Positions 23,640 to 33,700 are shown, numbered from the stretch's first letter. The stretch is 64,000 nucleotides of DNA from Nostoc sp. LEGE 06077 (GCF_015207705.1 NZ_JADEWI010000025.1:1-64000); one strand, 5' to 3'. The notes: generated by a model not told the origin, from the sequence alone. Numbers and translations are program-made.

Positions 23640-23767
23640 GTATGAAAGATTAGGCAATGGGGAGTAGGAGCTAGAGACTAGGAGCTAGAAATTAGAAAAA
23701 TTAATCTACTATTTGCACTCTCACCTGTAACCTGTAACCTGTCACCTATAACCTGTAAGCTGTAGTT
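23640..23767. repeat. heptamer repeats (CTGTAAC / GGAGCTA)
   Basis: A GGAGTAGGAGCTAGAGACTA-type patch (23661 on) is followed by CCTGTAACCTGTAACCTGTC-type heptamers at about 23722-23760, immediately upstream of ispD. It is non-coding and of the same class as 50320-50404 and 57748-57800. Confidence 0.6.
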
Positions 23768-23785
23768 TTGCGATTGAGAACGCTT

Positions 23786-24490
23786 GTGTATTTATTAATT
23801 CCTGCTGCTGGTGTCGGCAAAAGAATGGGTAGTAACCGGAATAAACTCTTACTTGAGGTACACTCAAAAACTATTATTGCTTGGACTCTGTTAGCGGCGG
23901 AAGCGGCGAGTTCTATTAAATGGATCGGAATTATTTCTCAACCTAGTGATTGGCCGGATTTTAAGAGCATCATCGCTGATTTGCCCCTAACTAAACCTAT
24001 AGAATTTATTATCGGCGGTGCGACTCGGCAAGAATCGGTTTACAACGGCTTGCAAGCATTACCACCAGAGGCAGAGCAAGTATTAATTCACGACGGTGCT
24101 AGATGTTTAGCAACACCGAATTTGCTAAACGCTTGTGCAGCAGCGATTCGCCATTGTGCTGGTTTAATTGCGGCCATACCTGTGAAAGACACGATTAAAG
24201 TTGTTGATCACAATGGCATAATTCAAAGTACCCCTGACCGACAACATTTGTGGGCTGCCCAAACTCCTCAAGGATTCAATGTCCAGTTATTGAAACAGTG
24301 CCACGCTGAAGGGATTCTTCAAGGCTGGGAAGTTACTGACGATGCGGCTTTATTTGAAAAGTGCGGTATAGAAGTTCGCATTGTTGAGGGTGAAGAGACG
24401 AATTTAAAAGTTACCACTCCCCAAGATTTAGCGATCGCAGAATTTATCCTGAGTCATCGAGAAAAAGCTAGTACAACAAGGCAAAAGTAA
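23786..24490 (+). CDS. ispD: 2-C-methyl-D-erythritol 4-phosphate cytidylyltransferase
   Basis: IspD couples CTP to MEP in the non-mevalonate isoprenoid pathway, which feeds carotenoids, phytol and quinones. The product has the nucleotidyltransferase loop YLLIPAAGVGKRMGSNRNKL, the IIGGATRQESVYNGL segment, VLIHDGARCLATPN, IAAIPVKDTIKVV and QTPQGF, all family hallmarks. The frame is open from a TTG at 23768, but the GTG at 23786 yields the usual M-YLLIPAAG start and 234 residues. The last codons (STTRQK) run into a repeat-like AAAAGGCAAAAGG stretch, so the tail may have been acquired from it. Confidence 0.94.
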   Translation: MYLLIPAAGVGKRMGSNRNKLLLEVHSKTIIAWTLLAAEAASSIKWIGIISQPSDWPDFKSIIADLPLTKPIEFIIGGATRQESVYNGLQALPPEAEQVLIHDGARCLATPNLLNACAAAIRHCAGLIAAIPVKDTIKVVDHNGIIQSTPDRQHLWAAQTPQGFNVQLLKQCHAEGILQGWEVTDDAALFEKCGIEVRIVEGEETNLKVTTPQDLAIAEFILSHREKASTTRQK

Positions 24491-24788
24491 AAAGGCAAAA
24501 GGCAAAAGAAAGAATAGTTATCCCATAAGCCTTTTAGCAATTCCAGATGGTCACTGAGCCTCGTCGAAGTGTGGTCTGTTTATTTCCGCCGTGCTTTACT
24601 AGGGGCTAGTACTTTTTTTAACTCCCTACTTTGAATAATTACGAATCATTAAGCTTCTTCTGGCATTTTGTAACAAAATCTAGTATAATGCCACACACTT
24701 GTTCATTGTCCGTTATTAGTCATTCGTTGTCAGTGAAAAGTAACAAATGACTATTGACTATTGACAAATGACTATTGACTAAAAGCAA
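24491..24788. other. intergenic region with heptamer repeats
   Basis: AAAAGGC repeats directly follow ispD. AGTCATTCGTTGTCAGTGAA and several ACAAATGACTATTGACT units lie at about 24716-24780, just before scpB. No reading frame is supported. Confidence 0.5.
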
Positions 24789-25343
24789 ATGAAAACAGCT
24801 ACCGCGACCAAGACAGCAACTAAGATAGAAGCGATTCTGTACTTGAAGGGTAAACCCTTATCCCTCAGCGAAATAGCCGAGTATGCCGCTTGCGATCGCG
24901 CGACTGCCCAAGAAGGCATAATTGAACTTATCGACAACTACGCCCGCAGAGATAGCGCTTTAGAAGTGGTGGAAACCACAGATGGTTATAGCCTACAACT
25001 GCGGTCTGATTTTCAAGATTTAGTCCAAACACTGATTCCGGTAGAATTGGGAGTAGGTGCCTTGCGGACATTAGCGGCGATCGCGCTTAATAGTCCCATC
25101 CTACAAAGTGATTTAATTAACCTCCGTGGTTCAGGAGTTTATCAACACGTTCCTGAATTAGTCGAACTAGGTTTTGTGAAAAAACGCCGAGATAACGAAT
25201 CGCGTTCTTATTCCCTACAAGTAACACCCAAATTTCATCAGTACTTCCAAATCGAGCAACTTCCCCAACCATTTGATACTAAAGAACAGCAACTAGAATT
25301 AGATTTAACTATTGAAGATGAGTTAGAAGATATGAGGGAATAG
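24789..25343 (+). CDS. scpB: segregation and condensation protein B
   Basis: ScpB is the kleisin-interacting winged-helix subunit of the bacterial SMC-ScpAB condensin. The 184-residue protein shows the first winged helix (KIEAILYLKGKPLSLSEIAE), the linker ALEVVETTDGYSLQLRSDFQ and the second winged helix (RTLAAIALNSPILQSDLINL, LVELGFVKKRRDNESRSY). It ends in an acidic tail (LELDLTIEDELEDMRE), common in the family. No scpA or smc is adjacent, as is usual in cyanobacteria. Confidence 0.92.
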   Translation: MKTATATKTATKIEAILYLKGKPLSLSEIAEYAACDRATAQEGIIELIDNYARRDSALEVVETTDGYSLQLRSDFQDLVQTLIPVELGVGALRTLAAIALNSPILQSDLINLRGSGVYQHVPELVELGFVKKRRDNESRSYSLQVTPKFHQYFQIEQLPQPFDTKEQQLELDLTIEDELEDMRE

Positions 25344-25409
25344 AGGCTAGAAAAGAGATTTTTTCTGTTCAGCCTTGAGTCTTTCCATGAATAACTGAAG
25401 TTGATTTTT

Positions 25410-26195
25410 ATGAAGTGCAGAATTGTCACAAAATCTTTAATTGGAGTTTTATTTCCAACATTATTGTTTTGGATGAATGTAACCACTGCTCAGTCGCAGT
25501 CTATGCCTGTAGAGCAAAACATAGACAGTACAAAAATAGTACCAGGATCGCCAATCAAATATCAACATTTTGGCAATGTAAAACGGATGAGGCGCATACC
25601 AGGACAAGCAGGAAGCACTTGTTTGCGAGGCAGAGGTAAAAATCATCTGACTGTTTTAGTGCCAGAAAATAATCCTGTATTGACTACTGTTGGACAGCCA
25701 AAATTATTTTTCTATCTTCCTAAAACTACCAAAACCTCTGTACTAGGATTTGAGTTTTTTGTAGAAGATGCTGCTCAAAAAGTAATTTATCAGAAAAAGT
25801 ATAAGGTTAATCAGAAATCAGGAATTTTTAGCCTTGATTTACCTGCTGATAAAAATCAGCGATTACTCGAAGTTAGTCAGGAATATAATTGGTATTTAAC
25901 AGTTATTTGTAATCGCGCAGACCGTTCTCTTGATCTCGTTGTGGGTGGAATTATCAAACAAATCGTTCCTGACAAAAAGTTGACTGATAAGTTAAAAAAA
26001 GCTTCGCCAAGAGAACGTGCGGCTTTATATGCAGCCAATGGTATTTGGTACGATAGTCTGACTATCCTCGCACAGTTACGTCGTCAGCGTCCAAATGATG
26101 CTGCTTTGCAAACAGATTGGCAAAGTCTTCTAGATTCAGTCAAATTAGGAAATATCGTCCCAGAGCCTTTATTGGGTGAGTTAGAAATTGAGTGA
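25410..26195 (+). CDS. DUF928 family exported protein
   Basis: About 261 residues from the ATG at 25410; the frame opens three codons earlier at a TTG. It has an N-terminal signal peptide (SLIGVLFPTLLFWMNVTTAQS) and a beta-rich domain with TVGQPKLFFYLPKTT and LGFEFFVEDAAQKVIYQKKY. The C-terminal helical part has SPRERAALYAANGIWYDSLT followed by ILAQLRRQRPNDA. This pattern is typical of cyanobacterial DUF928 proteins, often found next to CHAT/TPR secretion-like clusters. No such cluster is adjacent here. The function is unknown; the location is probably periplasmic. Confidence 0.85.
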   Translation: MKCRIVTKSLIGVLFPTLLFWMNVTTAQSQSMPVEQNIDSTKIVPGSPIKYQHFGNVKRMRRIPGQAGSTCLRGRGKNHLTVLVPENNPVLTTVGQPKLFFYLPKTTKTSVLGFEFFVEDAAQKVIYQKKYKVNQKSGIFSLDLPADKNQRLLEVSQEYNWYLTVICNRADRSLDLVVGGIIKQIVPDKKLTDKLKKASPRERAALYAANGIWYDSLTILAQLRRQRPNDAALQTDWQSLLDSVKLGNIVPEPLLGELEIE

Positions 26196-26202
26196 AAATT
26201 AT

Positions 26203-26335
26203 GGCGTTGCATAATTACGGGATGATTTATCGGGCTACGCCCCGCTTCGCTAACACGCAGAGGCGCAAAGACACAGAGAAAATAAGGAGTTGAAAATTTC
26301 AATAGCTCCAAATTCATCCCCTAATTCAGCAATGA
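26203..26335. mobile_element. candidate MITE with imperfect terminal inverted repeats
   Basis: The left end GGCGTTGCATAATTACGGGA (26203 on) and the complement of the right end, TCATTGCTGAATTAGGGGAT (26335 back), share TTGC, AATTA and GGGATGA in register over about 26 bases. The 130-bp element has no gene but contains a GGGCTACGCCCCGCTTCGC repeat and an ACGCAGAGGCGCAAAGACAC module, a common cyanobacterial repeat. It resembles non-autonomous derivatives of a DDE transposon. The rest of the gap to 26517 holds nothing recognisable. Confidence 0.45.
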
Positions 26336-26517
26336 GAAAATTATTAAGTAACCTAACTACTTGCTGCCTAGCTTGCTTACCCTCTATTCCCTCGGCTTCC
26401 TGCACCTTGCTTTCTGCCTTCTTTAAGGTAGAGATAAAACCCATACCTGTGGAAAAAGCCCTACTCTTGTACTATGGTTTAGAGTAGAATTAGCAACTAA
26501 GCTAAAAAAGACTGCCA

Positions 26518-26865
26518 ATGGTGTTTGATCCTGACTTTTTGAATGACAACTCCGAGGAACACCCGAATCAACTTCTAAGCGAGAACTTTGAGGAAAACCC
26601 CAATCAGTTACTCCAATATTTGCAGCATCAGTCTCCTGATGTTCTAGCGCGTGTCGCTCAGTCTGTCAGCCCCGAAATTAAGCAAATCATTTCCCAAAAC
26701 GTCCAAGGGCTGGTGGGGATGCTTCCCGCAGAAAACTTCAATGTGCAAATTACCACAGACCGAGAGAATCTCGCTGGGCTATTAGCATCAGCAATGATGA
26801 CGGGGTATTTCTTACGGCAGATGGAACAAAGAATGCAGTTAGATTATTTATCTGATGGTCAATAG
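26518..26865 (+). CDS. DUF760 family protein
   Basis: This 115-residue soluble helical protein has PNQLLQYLQHQSPDVLARVA, SVSPEIKQIISQNVQGLVGM, and NLAGLLASAMMTGYFLRQME, the signature I associate with DUF760, shared by cyanobacteria and plastids. Its function is not known to me. The N-terminus has a near-duplicate EEHPNQLLSENFEENPNQLL, coming from a small internal repeat. No strong ribosome binding site is seen; the start follows common annotation for the family. Confidence 0.8.
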   Translation: MVFDPDFLNDNSEEHPNQLLSENFEENPNQLLQYLQHQSPDVLARVAQSVSPEIKQIISQNVQGLVGMLPAENFNVQITTDRENLAGLLASAMMTGYFLRQMEQRMQLDYLSDGQ

Positions 26866-26922
26866 TCAATAGTCAACAGTCAAAAATACTTGAGACTCTT
26901 AACTATTGACTGCTGACTATTT
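26863..26922. terminator. inverted heptamer-repeat hairpin between convergent genes
   Basis: CAATAGTCAATAGTCAACAG faces AACTATTGACTGCTGACTAT followed by TTTTTT, so the heptamers pair into a long hairpin with a T-tract. It overlaps the end of the DUF760 gene and the end of the opposing protease gene and should terminate from the left. Confidence 0.6.
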
Positions 26923-28122
26923 TTTGGGATAAATACCCGACTGCACTTTTAAAGTCTGTATTTTGCCACTGCGGTTGATTTCAAGTACGAGGATATCTCC
27001 GACTGTGCTGGACTCTACCAGTTTTTGCACTTGGGCGGCTGTTTTAACTGGCTTTGCGTTAACTTTTTGAATTACGTCTCCAGGAAGCAGTCCAGCCCGT
27101 TTTGCTGGCGAGTTATCGAGAACTCCTTTAATGACAACGCCAGTATCTTGCTTGATATTGAGCTTATTTTCTAGATTAATTTGTTGTTTCTTCGTGGGAG
27201 ATAAATCTGCCATTTCGATTCCCAAAAAAGGATGATCTACCCGCCCTTTAGTAAATAGTTCTTTGGCAACACGGGCGGCGGTTTCAATGGGAATAGCAAA
27301 ACCTAATCCTTGGGCATCAGCGCGAATGGCTGTATTCACGCCAATTACCTCACCTTGGGCATTTAATAAAGGCCCACCAGAATTACCTGGGTTAATAGCC
27401 GCATCAGTTTGGATGAAACTCACGCGTTTCTCTGGGACACCAACTTGGGCGCTAGTGCGGTCAGTCGCGCTAATAATGCCGATGGTAACAGTGTTATCTA
27501 ACCCGAGAGGATTGCCAATAGCGATCGCCCACTGTCCGGGAATCAAATTCTGCGAATTGCCCAGCTTCACCGTCGGCAATTTATCACCAGGAATTTTCAC
27601 AACTGCCACATCTGTAATTGCATCAATACCTAACACCTTCCCTTCAAAAGTGCGACCATCTTTGAGGGTAACTTGGACGGTATCTGTGTCAGCTACAACG
27701 TGGGCATTTGTCAGCAATTCACCATTTTCGCTCAAAATAAATCCTGAACCTGTACCGCGCTCAATGCGTTCCTGGGGAATTGCTTGTTCTTCTTCACCAA
27801 AAAAGCGGCGTAATAGAGGATTTTTCAAAGCTTCCGAGATGGGATTTGCCACCTTACGAGTTGCATTAATGCGGACTACTGCCGGGCCTACTTTCTGCAC
27901 TGCCGTGGCAATAAAATTCACATTATCTCCACCAGTAGTTCCAATAGTCCCGCTGGGGGCATAAGGGGTGACAGATTCTGGAGGTAAAGCGGCAGTCACA
28001 TTTCTTAACTCTCGAAACGAGTGATTTTGTATCAGGAGATAGCGACTACCAAACAGACCTGCACCACCACCAACCAACAGTAAAGATACATAAATACCCA
28101 GTTGCTTCAAAGATAAATTCAT
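26917..28122 (-). CDS. Deg/HtrA-type serine protease with PDZ domain
   Basis: The 401-residue protein has an N-terminal membrane anchor or signal (GIYVSLLLVGGGAGLFGSRY), then a trypsin-like domain. That domain carries the catalytic His in LLTNAHVVADTD, the Asp in ITDVAVVKIPGD and the Ser (about residue 248) in AAINPGNSGGPLLN. One PDZ domain follows (DTGVVIKGVLDNSPAKRAGL, LPGDVIQKVNAKPV). It belongs to the HhoA/HhoB/HtrA group, which degrades damaged periplasmic or thylakoid-lumen proteins in cyanobacteria; which paralogue it is cannot be said. It is monocistronic on the minus strand. Confidence 0.93.
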   Translation of the reverse strand: MNLSLKQLGIYVSLLLVGGGAGLFGSRYLLIQNHSFRELRNVTAALPPESVTPYAPSGTIGTTGGDNVNFIATAVQKVGPAVVRINATRKVANPISEALKNPLLRRFFGEEEQAIPQERIERGTGSGFILSENGELLTNAHVVADTDTVQVTLKDGRTFEGKVLGIDAITDVAVVKIPGDKLPTVKLGNSQNLIPGQWAIAIGNPLGLDNTVTIGIISATDRTSAQVGVPEKRVSFIQTDAAINPGNSGGPLLNAQGEVIGVNTAIRADAQGLGFAIPIETAARVAKELFTKGRVDHPFLGIEMADLSPTKKQQINLENKLNIKQDTGVVIKGVLDNSPAKRAGLLPGDVIQKVNAKPVKTAAQVQKLVESSTVGDILVLEINRSGKIQTLKVQSGIYPKK

Positions 28123-28360
28123 AATAATTACGCTATAAGGACAGCAATGCAGTTGCTAATTTCTAAGTGTAGTCAAGCAATTGGTCAGTGGACAGATAAA
28201 TTTAACATAGAGTTGCTTAATAAATATTGAAACTTAGACATTGGTGATGAAAACAGAGCTTGACGCATTTCCCGAATCACCAACATCCATTTATAGTTAT
28301 ACGGCTAATATTTCTGGGAAGACTAGTCTTAATTGATCAAGATAAGATCCCTAGACTGTG

Positions 28361-28714
28361 ATGACAATTTTGTCCTGTGACGAAGAAGCGAGAAAAATGG
28401 ATAGTTGCGCTAATGCAACTAACTGTGCATATTCTTGACTATCTTATCGCCAGGAAGATCTACTCTGGGGGTCGGACTTTAGTTTATTGGGTATTCATGA
28501 TGCTGACCAATTCCCCATTGTCTTCAAACAGTTTATGGAAGTATTTACACGCGATCGCCTAGAAATTCTCCAGATGTTGTGCTTTCAAAGCACAATTTTC
28601 TTAAAAAATGTGGATATTGAACAAAATAACCAACCGCAGCTGGTACAAAGCAAAAACTTAGTAGTAGGGGCGGGGCGAATTTCTATGGATGAGGTGTTTC
28701 ATGTCCATAGTTAG
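28361..28714 (+). pseudogene. 118-codon gene interrupted by one in-frame TGA
   Basis: Reading from an ATG at 28361 gives TILSCDEEARKMDSCANATN plus CAYS, a TGA at 28436-28438, and then in the same frame LSYRQEDLLWGSDFSLLGIH and about 70 more residues to a TAG at 28712-28714. The second half (DADQFPIVFKQFMEVFTRDR, EILQMLCFQSTIFL) has normal codon use and no other start than TTG 28487. It overlaps the start of the following kinase by 14 bases, as in translationally coupled signalling operons. I do not recognise the family. It is either a decayed gene, a sequencing error or a readthrough gene; the TGA is followed by CTA, as in the NB-ARC gene at 37655. Confidence 0.45.
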
Positions 28715-30683
28715 CCTGAGAAAAATTCTGAACAAAAAAGAGATGCCGTCTCTACTTCAGAATTTAGCCAGCCAAATCAACAGCGCCATTGATATTGAAC
28801 TGGTAGACGGCACGCAACTAATTAGTATTGGCGAACAAACTAGCAAAAACCGCTATCCCATTGAGGTGTCAGGAGAAAACATCGGTTGGGTAGTTGGGGA
28901 AGAACAGACAAACACAGTCGCAACCTTGCTCTCGTTGCTGGCCAAACAAGAAGCTGAGAAAAAAGAACTAGCGAAAGAATTACTAGAGCGATATCAGGAA
29001 ATTGATTTGTTTCAGGATATCTCGACACAACTGACGACGAGTTTGGACACGCGACAGATTGCCCAACTCGTGCTTCAGGAAATGAGTCAATTGATTGAAT
29101 CATCAGCGGGGGCGCTGATGCTTCTAAGTCCTGATGCTACTACCTTAGAAATCATTGCCGAATTTGGCCAGTTTTTTGATCACACTCAGCTGGCATCAGA
29201 CAAAGGGATTATTGGCAACATTGTGCAATCTGGTCGTGCAGAACTCGTCAATGATGTGCAGGCTGATCCGCGATTATGGGGAGAGAAAAATGTTCAGGCG
29301 CTGATTTGTGTACCATTACGAGCCAAAGAAAGAATACTAGGAGCGATCGCTATTGGCACAAACAAAATCGACGCATATAAAGCCGAGCATCTCAAACTTG
29401 TGAGTATCTTTGCCTCCCAAACCGCCGTAGCCATTGAAAAAGCTGTGCTGTATGAGCAAAGCATTCAAGCAACCGCCCAGGCAAAAGCCCAGACAGAAAA
29501 ACTCCAACAGGCTTTGCAAGATTTGCAACTAGCACAAACCCAGTTAATCCAAAGCGAGAAAATGTCCAGCTTGGGACAACTCATTGCCGGAGTCGCCCAC
29601 GAAATCAACAATCCAGTGAACTTTATTTGCGGTAATTTGCGCTGTGTGACCGAGTATGCCCAAGACTTGTTACATCTGCTGCAAGAGTATCAGAAATGCT
29701 TACCTGTGACTCCGCCAGATTTGGAATCAGAGTTAGACAATATCGACGTGGAATTTATTATCGAGGATTTGCCCAAACTCCTAGATTCAATGAAACTAGG
29801 AAGCGATCGCATCGTCGAAATTGTCAAATCTCTGAAAAACTTCTCTCGTCACGACGAAGCCCAAATAAAAGCCGTCAACATCCACGATGGTATTGAAGGA
29901 ACATTGATGATTTTACGCCATCGCCTTAAAGCGACTACACATCACCCAGAAATTGAAATCATTAAAGACTATGCCAAAATTCCTCAAATCGAGTGCTATC
30001 CCGGACAATTAAATCAGGTGTTTATGAACATCCTGGTAAATGCCATTGATGCGTTAGAAGAGTCAATAGTCAATAGTCCTGAACAAAGGACAAATGACAA
30101 AGGACAAATGACAAAACCTCAAATCACCATTCGCACCCAAAACCTAGACAATCAGTGGATTGTGATTCGCATTGCTGACAACGGCTCCGGTATGCCGGAA
30201 GAAATTCTCCAACGCATCTATGATCCCTTTTTCACCACCAAAGAGATTGGTAAGGGAACTGGCTTGGGTATGGCCATCAGCCACCAAATTATTGTTGATA
30301 GACACCGAGGACTGCTCAAGTGCCGTTCTCAACCAGGTCAAGGAACAGAGTTTTGGATTCAGATTCCGGTGAATTTTGCAGTAGAGGATGCTGAAGAAAG
30401 CCAGGATAGTCCAAGTTCTACCGTCGGAGGTATCGCCGCATCAGCCAATACATCTGATATGGAAGGCTTTATTTGCTCCACAACCCCTATGCTCAAAGCA
30501 ACGGAACTGCTAATCAGTCATAGTCAATTGCTCCGGCGACTTTCGCAGCAGAGTCCAGATGTTGGCACAGCTTCACCCGATCAAATTTATCAGATGTTTC
30601 AACGTCATCCAATTTTATTCAAGCTTTCCACCACCTTATTGTCCTGGTTTTGTTGTCCTAACCCCACTCAAATCCACCATTAA
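28701..30683 (+). CDS. GAF-domain sensor histidine kinase
   Basis: The kinase has 660 residues from the ATG at 28701, chosen because GAGG stands 6 bases upstream. A short N-terminal sensory region precedes a GAF domain (about 115-255: DISTQLTTSLDTRQIAQLVL, LICVPLRAKERILGAIAIGT), a coiled coil, the HisKA H-box GVAHEINNPVNFI (His about 300) and a HATPase_c domain. The latter shows N-box NQVFMNILVNAIDALEE, G1 IRIADNGSGMPEEI, F-box YDPFFTTKEIG and G2 GKGTGLGMAI. Between N- and G1-boxes (about residues 454-472) lies an 18-residue insert encoded by ACAAATGACAAAGG-type heptamers. The product has no receiver domain; the next gene is a hybrid kinase 30 bases on. Confidence 0.92.
   Translation: MSIVSLRKILNKKEMPSLLQNLASQINSAIDIELVDGTQLISIGEQTSKNRYPIEVSGENIGWVVGEEQTNTVATLLSLLAKQEAEKKELAKELLERYQEIDLFQDISTQLTTSLDTRQIAQLVLQEMSQLIESSAGALMLLSPDATTLEIIAEFGQFFDHTQLASDKGIIGNIVQSGRAELVNDVQADPRLWGEKNVQALICVPLRAKERILGAIAIGTNKIDAYKAEHLKLVSIFASQTAVAIEKAVLYEQSIQATAQAKAQTEKLQQALQDLQLAQTQLIQSEKMSSLGQLIAGVAHEINNPVNFICGNLRCVTEYAQDLLHLLQEYQKCLPVTPPDLESELDNIDVEFIIEDLPKLLDSMKLGSDRIVEIVKSLKNFSRHDEAQIKAVNIHDGIEGTLMILRHRLKATTHHPEIEIIKDYAKIPQIECYPGQLNQVFMNILVNAIDALEESIVNSPEQRTNDKGQMTKPQITIRTQNLDNQWIVIRIADNGSGMPEEILQRIYDPFFTTKEIGKGTGLGMAISHQIIVDRHRGLLKCRSQPGQGTEFWIQIPVNFAVEDAEESQDSPSSTVGGIAASANTSDMEGFICSTTPMLKATELLISHSQLLRRLSQQSPDVGTASPDQIYQMFQRHPILFKLSTTLLSWFCCPNPTQIHH
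30063..30116 (+). repeat. intergenic-type heptamer repeat captured in frame within the kinase gene
   Basis: TCAATAGTCAATAGTCCTGA, then GGACAAATGACAAAGGACAA and ATGACAAA, interrupts the ATPase domain coding sequence without breaking the frame. The same units are found in gaps such as 24740-24780 and 26865-26880. It encodes SIVNSPEQRTNDKGQMTK. Confidence 0.8.
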
Positions 30684-30713
30684 TCCAAAATCAATATCAG
30701 GAAACTATAAATT

Positions 30714-33700
30714 ATGTCTAGCCAACAACTTGACGAGTTTAACCGTCATCTTTTGGAAAAATGTCCCGTTGGTCTGGTACTGTGTCGCACAGATGGAACT
30801 CTGATTGAGATCAACCCTTTATATGCCGCCATTTTAGGGCGCTCTGTTTCCGAAACTCTTCACCTCAATTACTGGCAAATTATTGCTCAAAACTACGTTA
30901 CCGACCAGCAAATCATCATAGAACACCTAGAAAAAACTGGTTACTACAGGTCTGATGAGCAAGAATACATCCACAAAAATGGACATTTGATTCCAGTAAA
31001 AATCTCCGCCGTCATGCTTGAAAAAGATGGGGAGAAGCTCATTTGGTCGAGTGTGGAGGATATTAGCGACCTGAAAAAAGCCCAGCAAGAACGCCAACAA
31101 TCTGAAAAAAACTTAAAGCAGAGTGAAGCCCGATATCGCTCTTTGATTAAAACGAACACGCAAATTATCTGGGTGAGTTCACCAGAAGGAATTTGCTTTG
31201 AACTCACAGACTGGATAGCCTACACAGGACAAACTTTAGCGGAAGCTGAGAACGGAGGTTGGATTGATGCTGTTCATCCTGACGATCGCGGCTACACCGG
31301 AGAAGCTTGGGGTATTGCCGTAGCCAACCGTAGCCAATATCAAATTGAATACCGGATTCGGGGCAAAGATGGCAACTATCGCTACTTTTGGGTCTGGGGC
31401 GCTCCCGTGATTGAAGAGGATGGTAGTGTCGAAGAGTGGATTGGCACCTGTACAGATATTCACGATCGCAAACTGGCAGAAGCCGAAAATCAACGTCTCA
31501 AAGAACGTTATCGCTCCTTAGTGGCTGCTACCTCCCAACTGGTTTGGGGCGCTACTCCTGAAGGAATGGCGATCAGCAGTGAAATGCTCACTTGGATAGC
31601 TTATACAGGACAAAGTGAAGCTGAAGTTGAGGGTTGGGGCTGGATTGAGGCAGTTCATCCCGATGACCGCGATCTCTCTGCCAAAGTTTGGAATGCCGCA
31701 GTGGCAAATCAAACTATCTATCAAACCGAATATCGACTGCGGAGTAAAGATGGTGATTATCGCCTATTCTCAGTTTGTGGCGCACCAGTCTTAGAAGCAG
31801 ATGGTAGCATCCGCGAATGGATTGGAACTTGTATTGATATTCACGATCGCAAACTGGCAGAAGCCGAAAATCAACGTTTATTTGATATGTTGAATCATTC
31901 CAGTGATGCTATCATTGTCCGCGATATGAGCGATAGAATTTCTTACTGGAATCAAGGTGCTGAGAGGATTTACCATTGGACGCGAGAGGAAGTTAAAGGC
32001 CAATACATTTACACATTTCTCAAAAAAATCTTTCCCAAACCCAAAGAAGAAATCATTGCAGAGTTATTACACCAAGGTCATTGGGAAGGCGAAGTCCAGC
32101 ACATTACTCATGATGAGAAACTGATTACTGTGCAGAGCCGATGGACGCTGCAACGGGATGTTTTTGGTCAACCCTGCGCGGTATTGGAAATTAATACTGA
32201 TATTACAGCCCGCAAACAAGCAGAAATTGCCCTCCGCCAACTCAATCAAGAACTAGAAGTCAGAGTTGCCGAACGAACGGCAGCTTTACAAGATACCCTG
32301 GCAGAAGCTCAAGGGCTAAATGCGATTTTGGATAACTTAGCGGATGCTTTATTGGTAGTAGATACATCAGGACAAATTACCCACTTCAATCCGGCTTTTT
32401 TAGCCATGCACGGATTGACGGAAACTGTTCTTAAAGGTCACTATCAAGAACTGCCGATCGCCGGTTTAGCATATTTGATTAAACAAACTCAATCCCATCC
32501 CCAAGAGGTATTTGCCGCCGAAATTGCATTGGTAAAAGAACGCATTGGTCAGGCTGTAGCCACAGCCATCTTTAAGCAAACAACTGTTAACGAACCTGCT
32601 ACCTGCTTTGGTTCAGCACTTCTGATTCGGGATATCACAGCAGAAAAAGAAGTTGACAAAATGAAGACCGACTTCATTTCCACAGTGTCTCATGAACTGC
32701 GGACACCTTTAACTTCTGTGCTGGGCTTCGCCTCCATCATTAAAGAAAAGCTGGAAACCGATGTGTTTCCAATGCTAATTACCGAAGACCGCAAATTACA
32801 AAAAACAATTAAGCGGGTGAGTGACAACCTCAATATCATTGTGTCGGAAGCAGAAAGACTGACATCCTTGATTAACGATGTTTTAGATATTGCCAAGATG
32901 GAAGCAGGGAAAGTGGAATGGCAGATGCAACCCCTTGACCCTGGTGAGTTACTAGATTGGGCAACTACTTCTACAGCAGGATTGTTTGAAACCAATGGCC
33001 TGCAACTGGTCAGCGAAATTGATCCTGATGTAACTCAAATAGTGGGCGATCGCAACCGTCTATTGCAAGTCCTGATCAATCTAATTTCCAATGCTGTGAA
33101 ATTTACCCAATCTGGCACTATTACTTGTCGTGTCAAACAACAAAACGACGGTGTATGCATTAGCGTTATCGATACAGGTATTGGTATTGCACTAGAAGAC
33201 CAGCCAAAAGTCTTCGAGAAATTCCGCCAAGTTGGTGACACCCTGACAGATAAACCTAAAGGTACAGGTTTAGGATTACCTATCTGTAAACAAATCGTTG
33301 AACATCATGGCGGCAGAATTTGGGTAGAAAGTGAACAAGGCAAAGGCAGCATCTTCTCGTTCTTGATGCCTGTGTACACCAAGGACGAAAAAAACAATGG
33401 ACAAATCAATCTTGATGCCTTAGTCAAACAATTAAAAGAACACGTCATCACCACCAACACTGTGTTTAACGAAAACCATAAAACCATTTTGGTAGTTGAC
33501 GATGATGCCAACATTCGAGAATTATTGCGACAGCAACTAGAAAACGAAGGCTACAAAGTTCGAGAAGCGAAAGATGGGATGGATGCAATTCATCAAATCA
33601 AAATTGCCCGGCCTGATCTGATTCTGCTAGATGTGATGATGCCCCAAATTAACGGCTTTGATGTGGCAGCCGTCCTCAAAAATGACCCCCACACAGCAGA

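Noticed and set aside
26250-26444. 64-codon minus-strand frame (GFISTLKKAESKVQEAEG)
   Set aside because: It runs into the candidate MITE and ends in the common repeat translated as LFSLCLCAS; no ribosome binding site. Probably not a gene.
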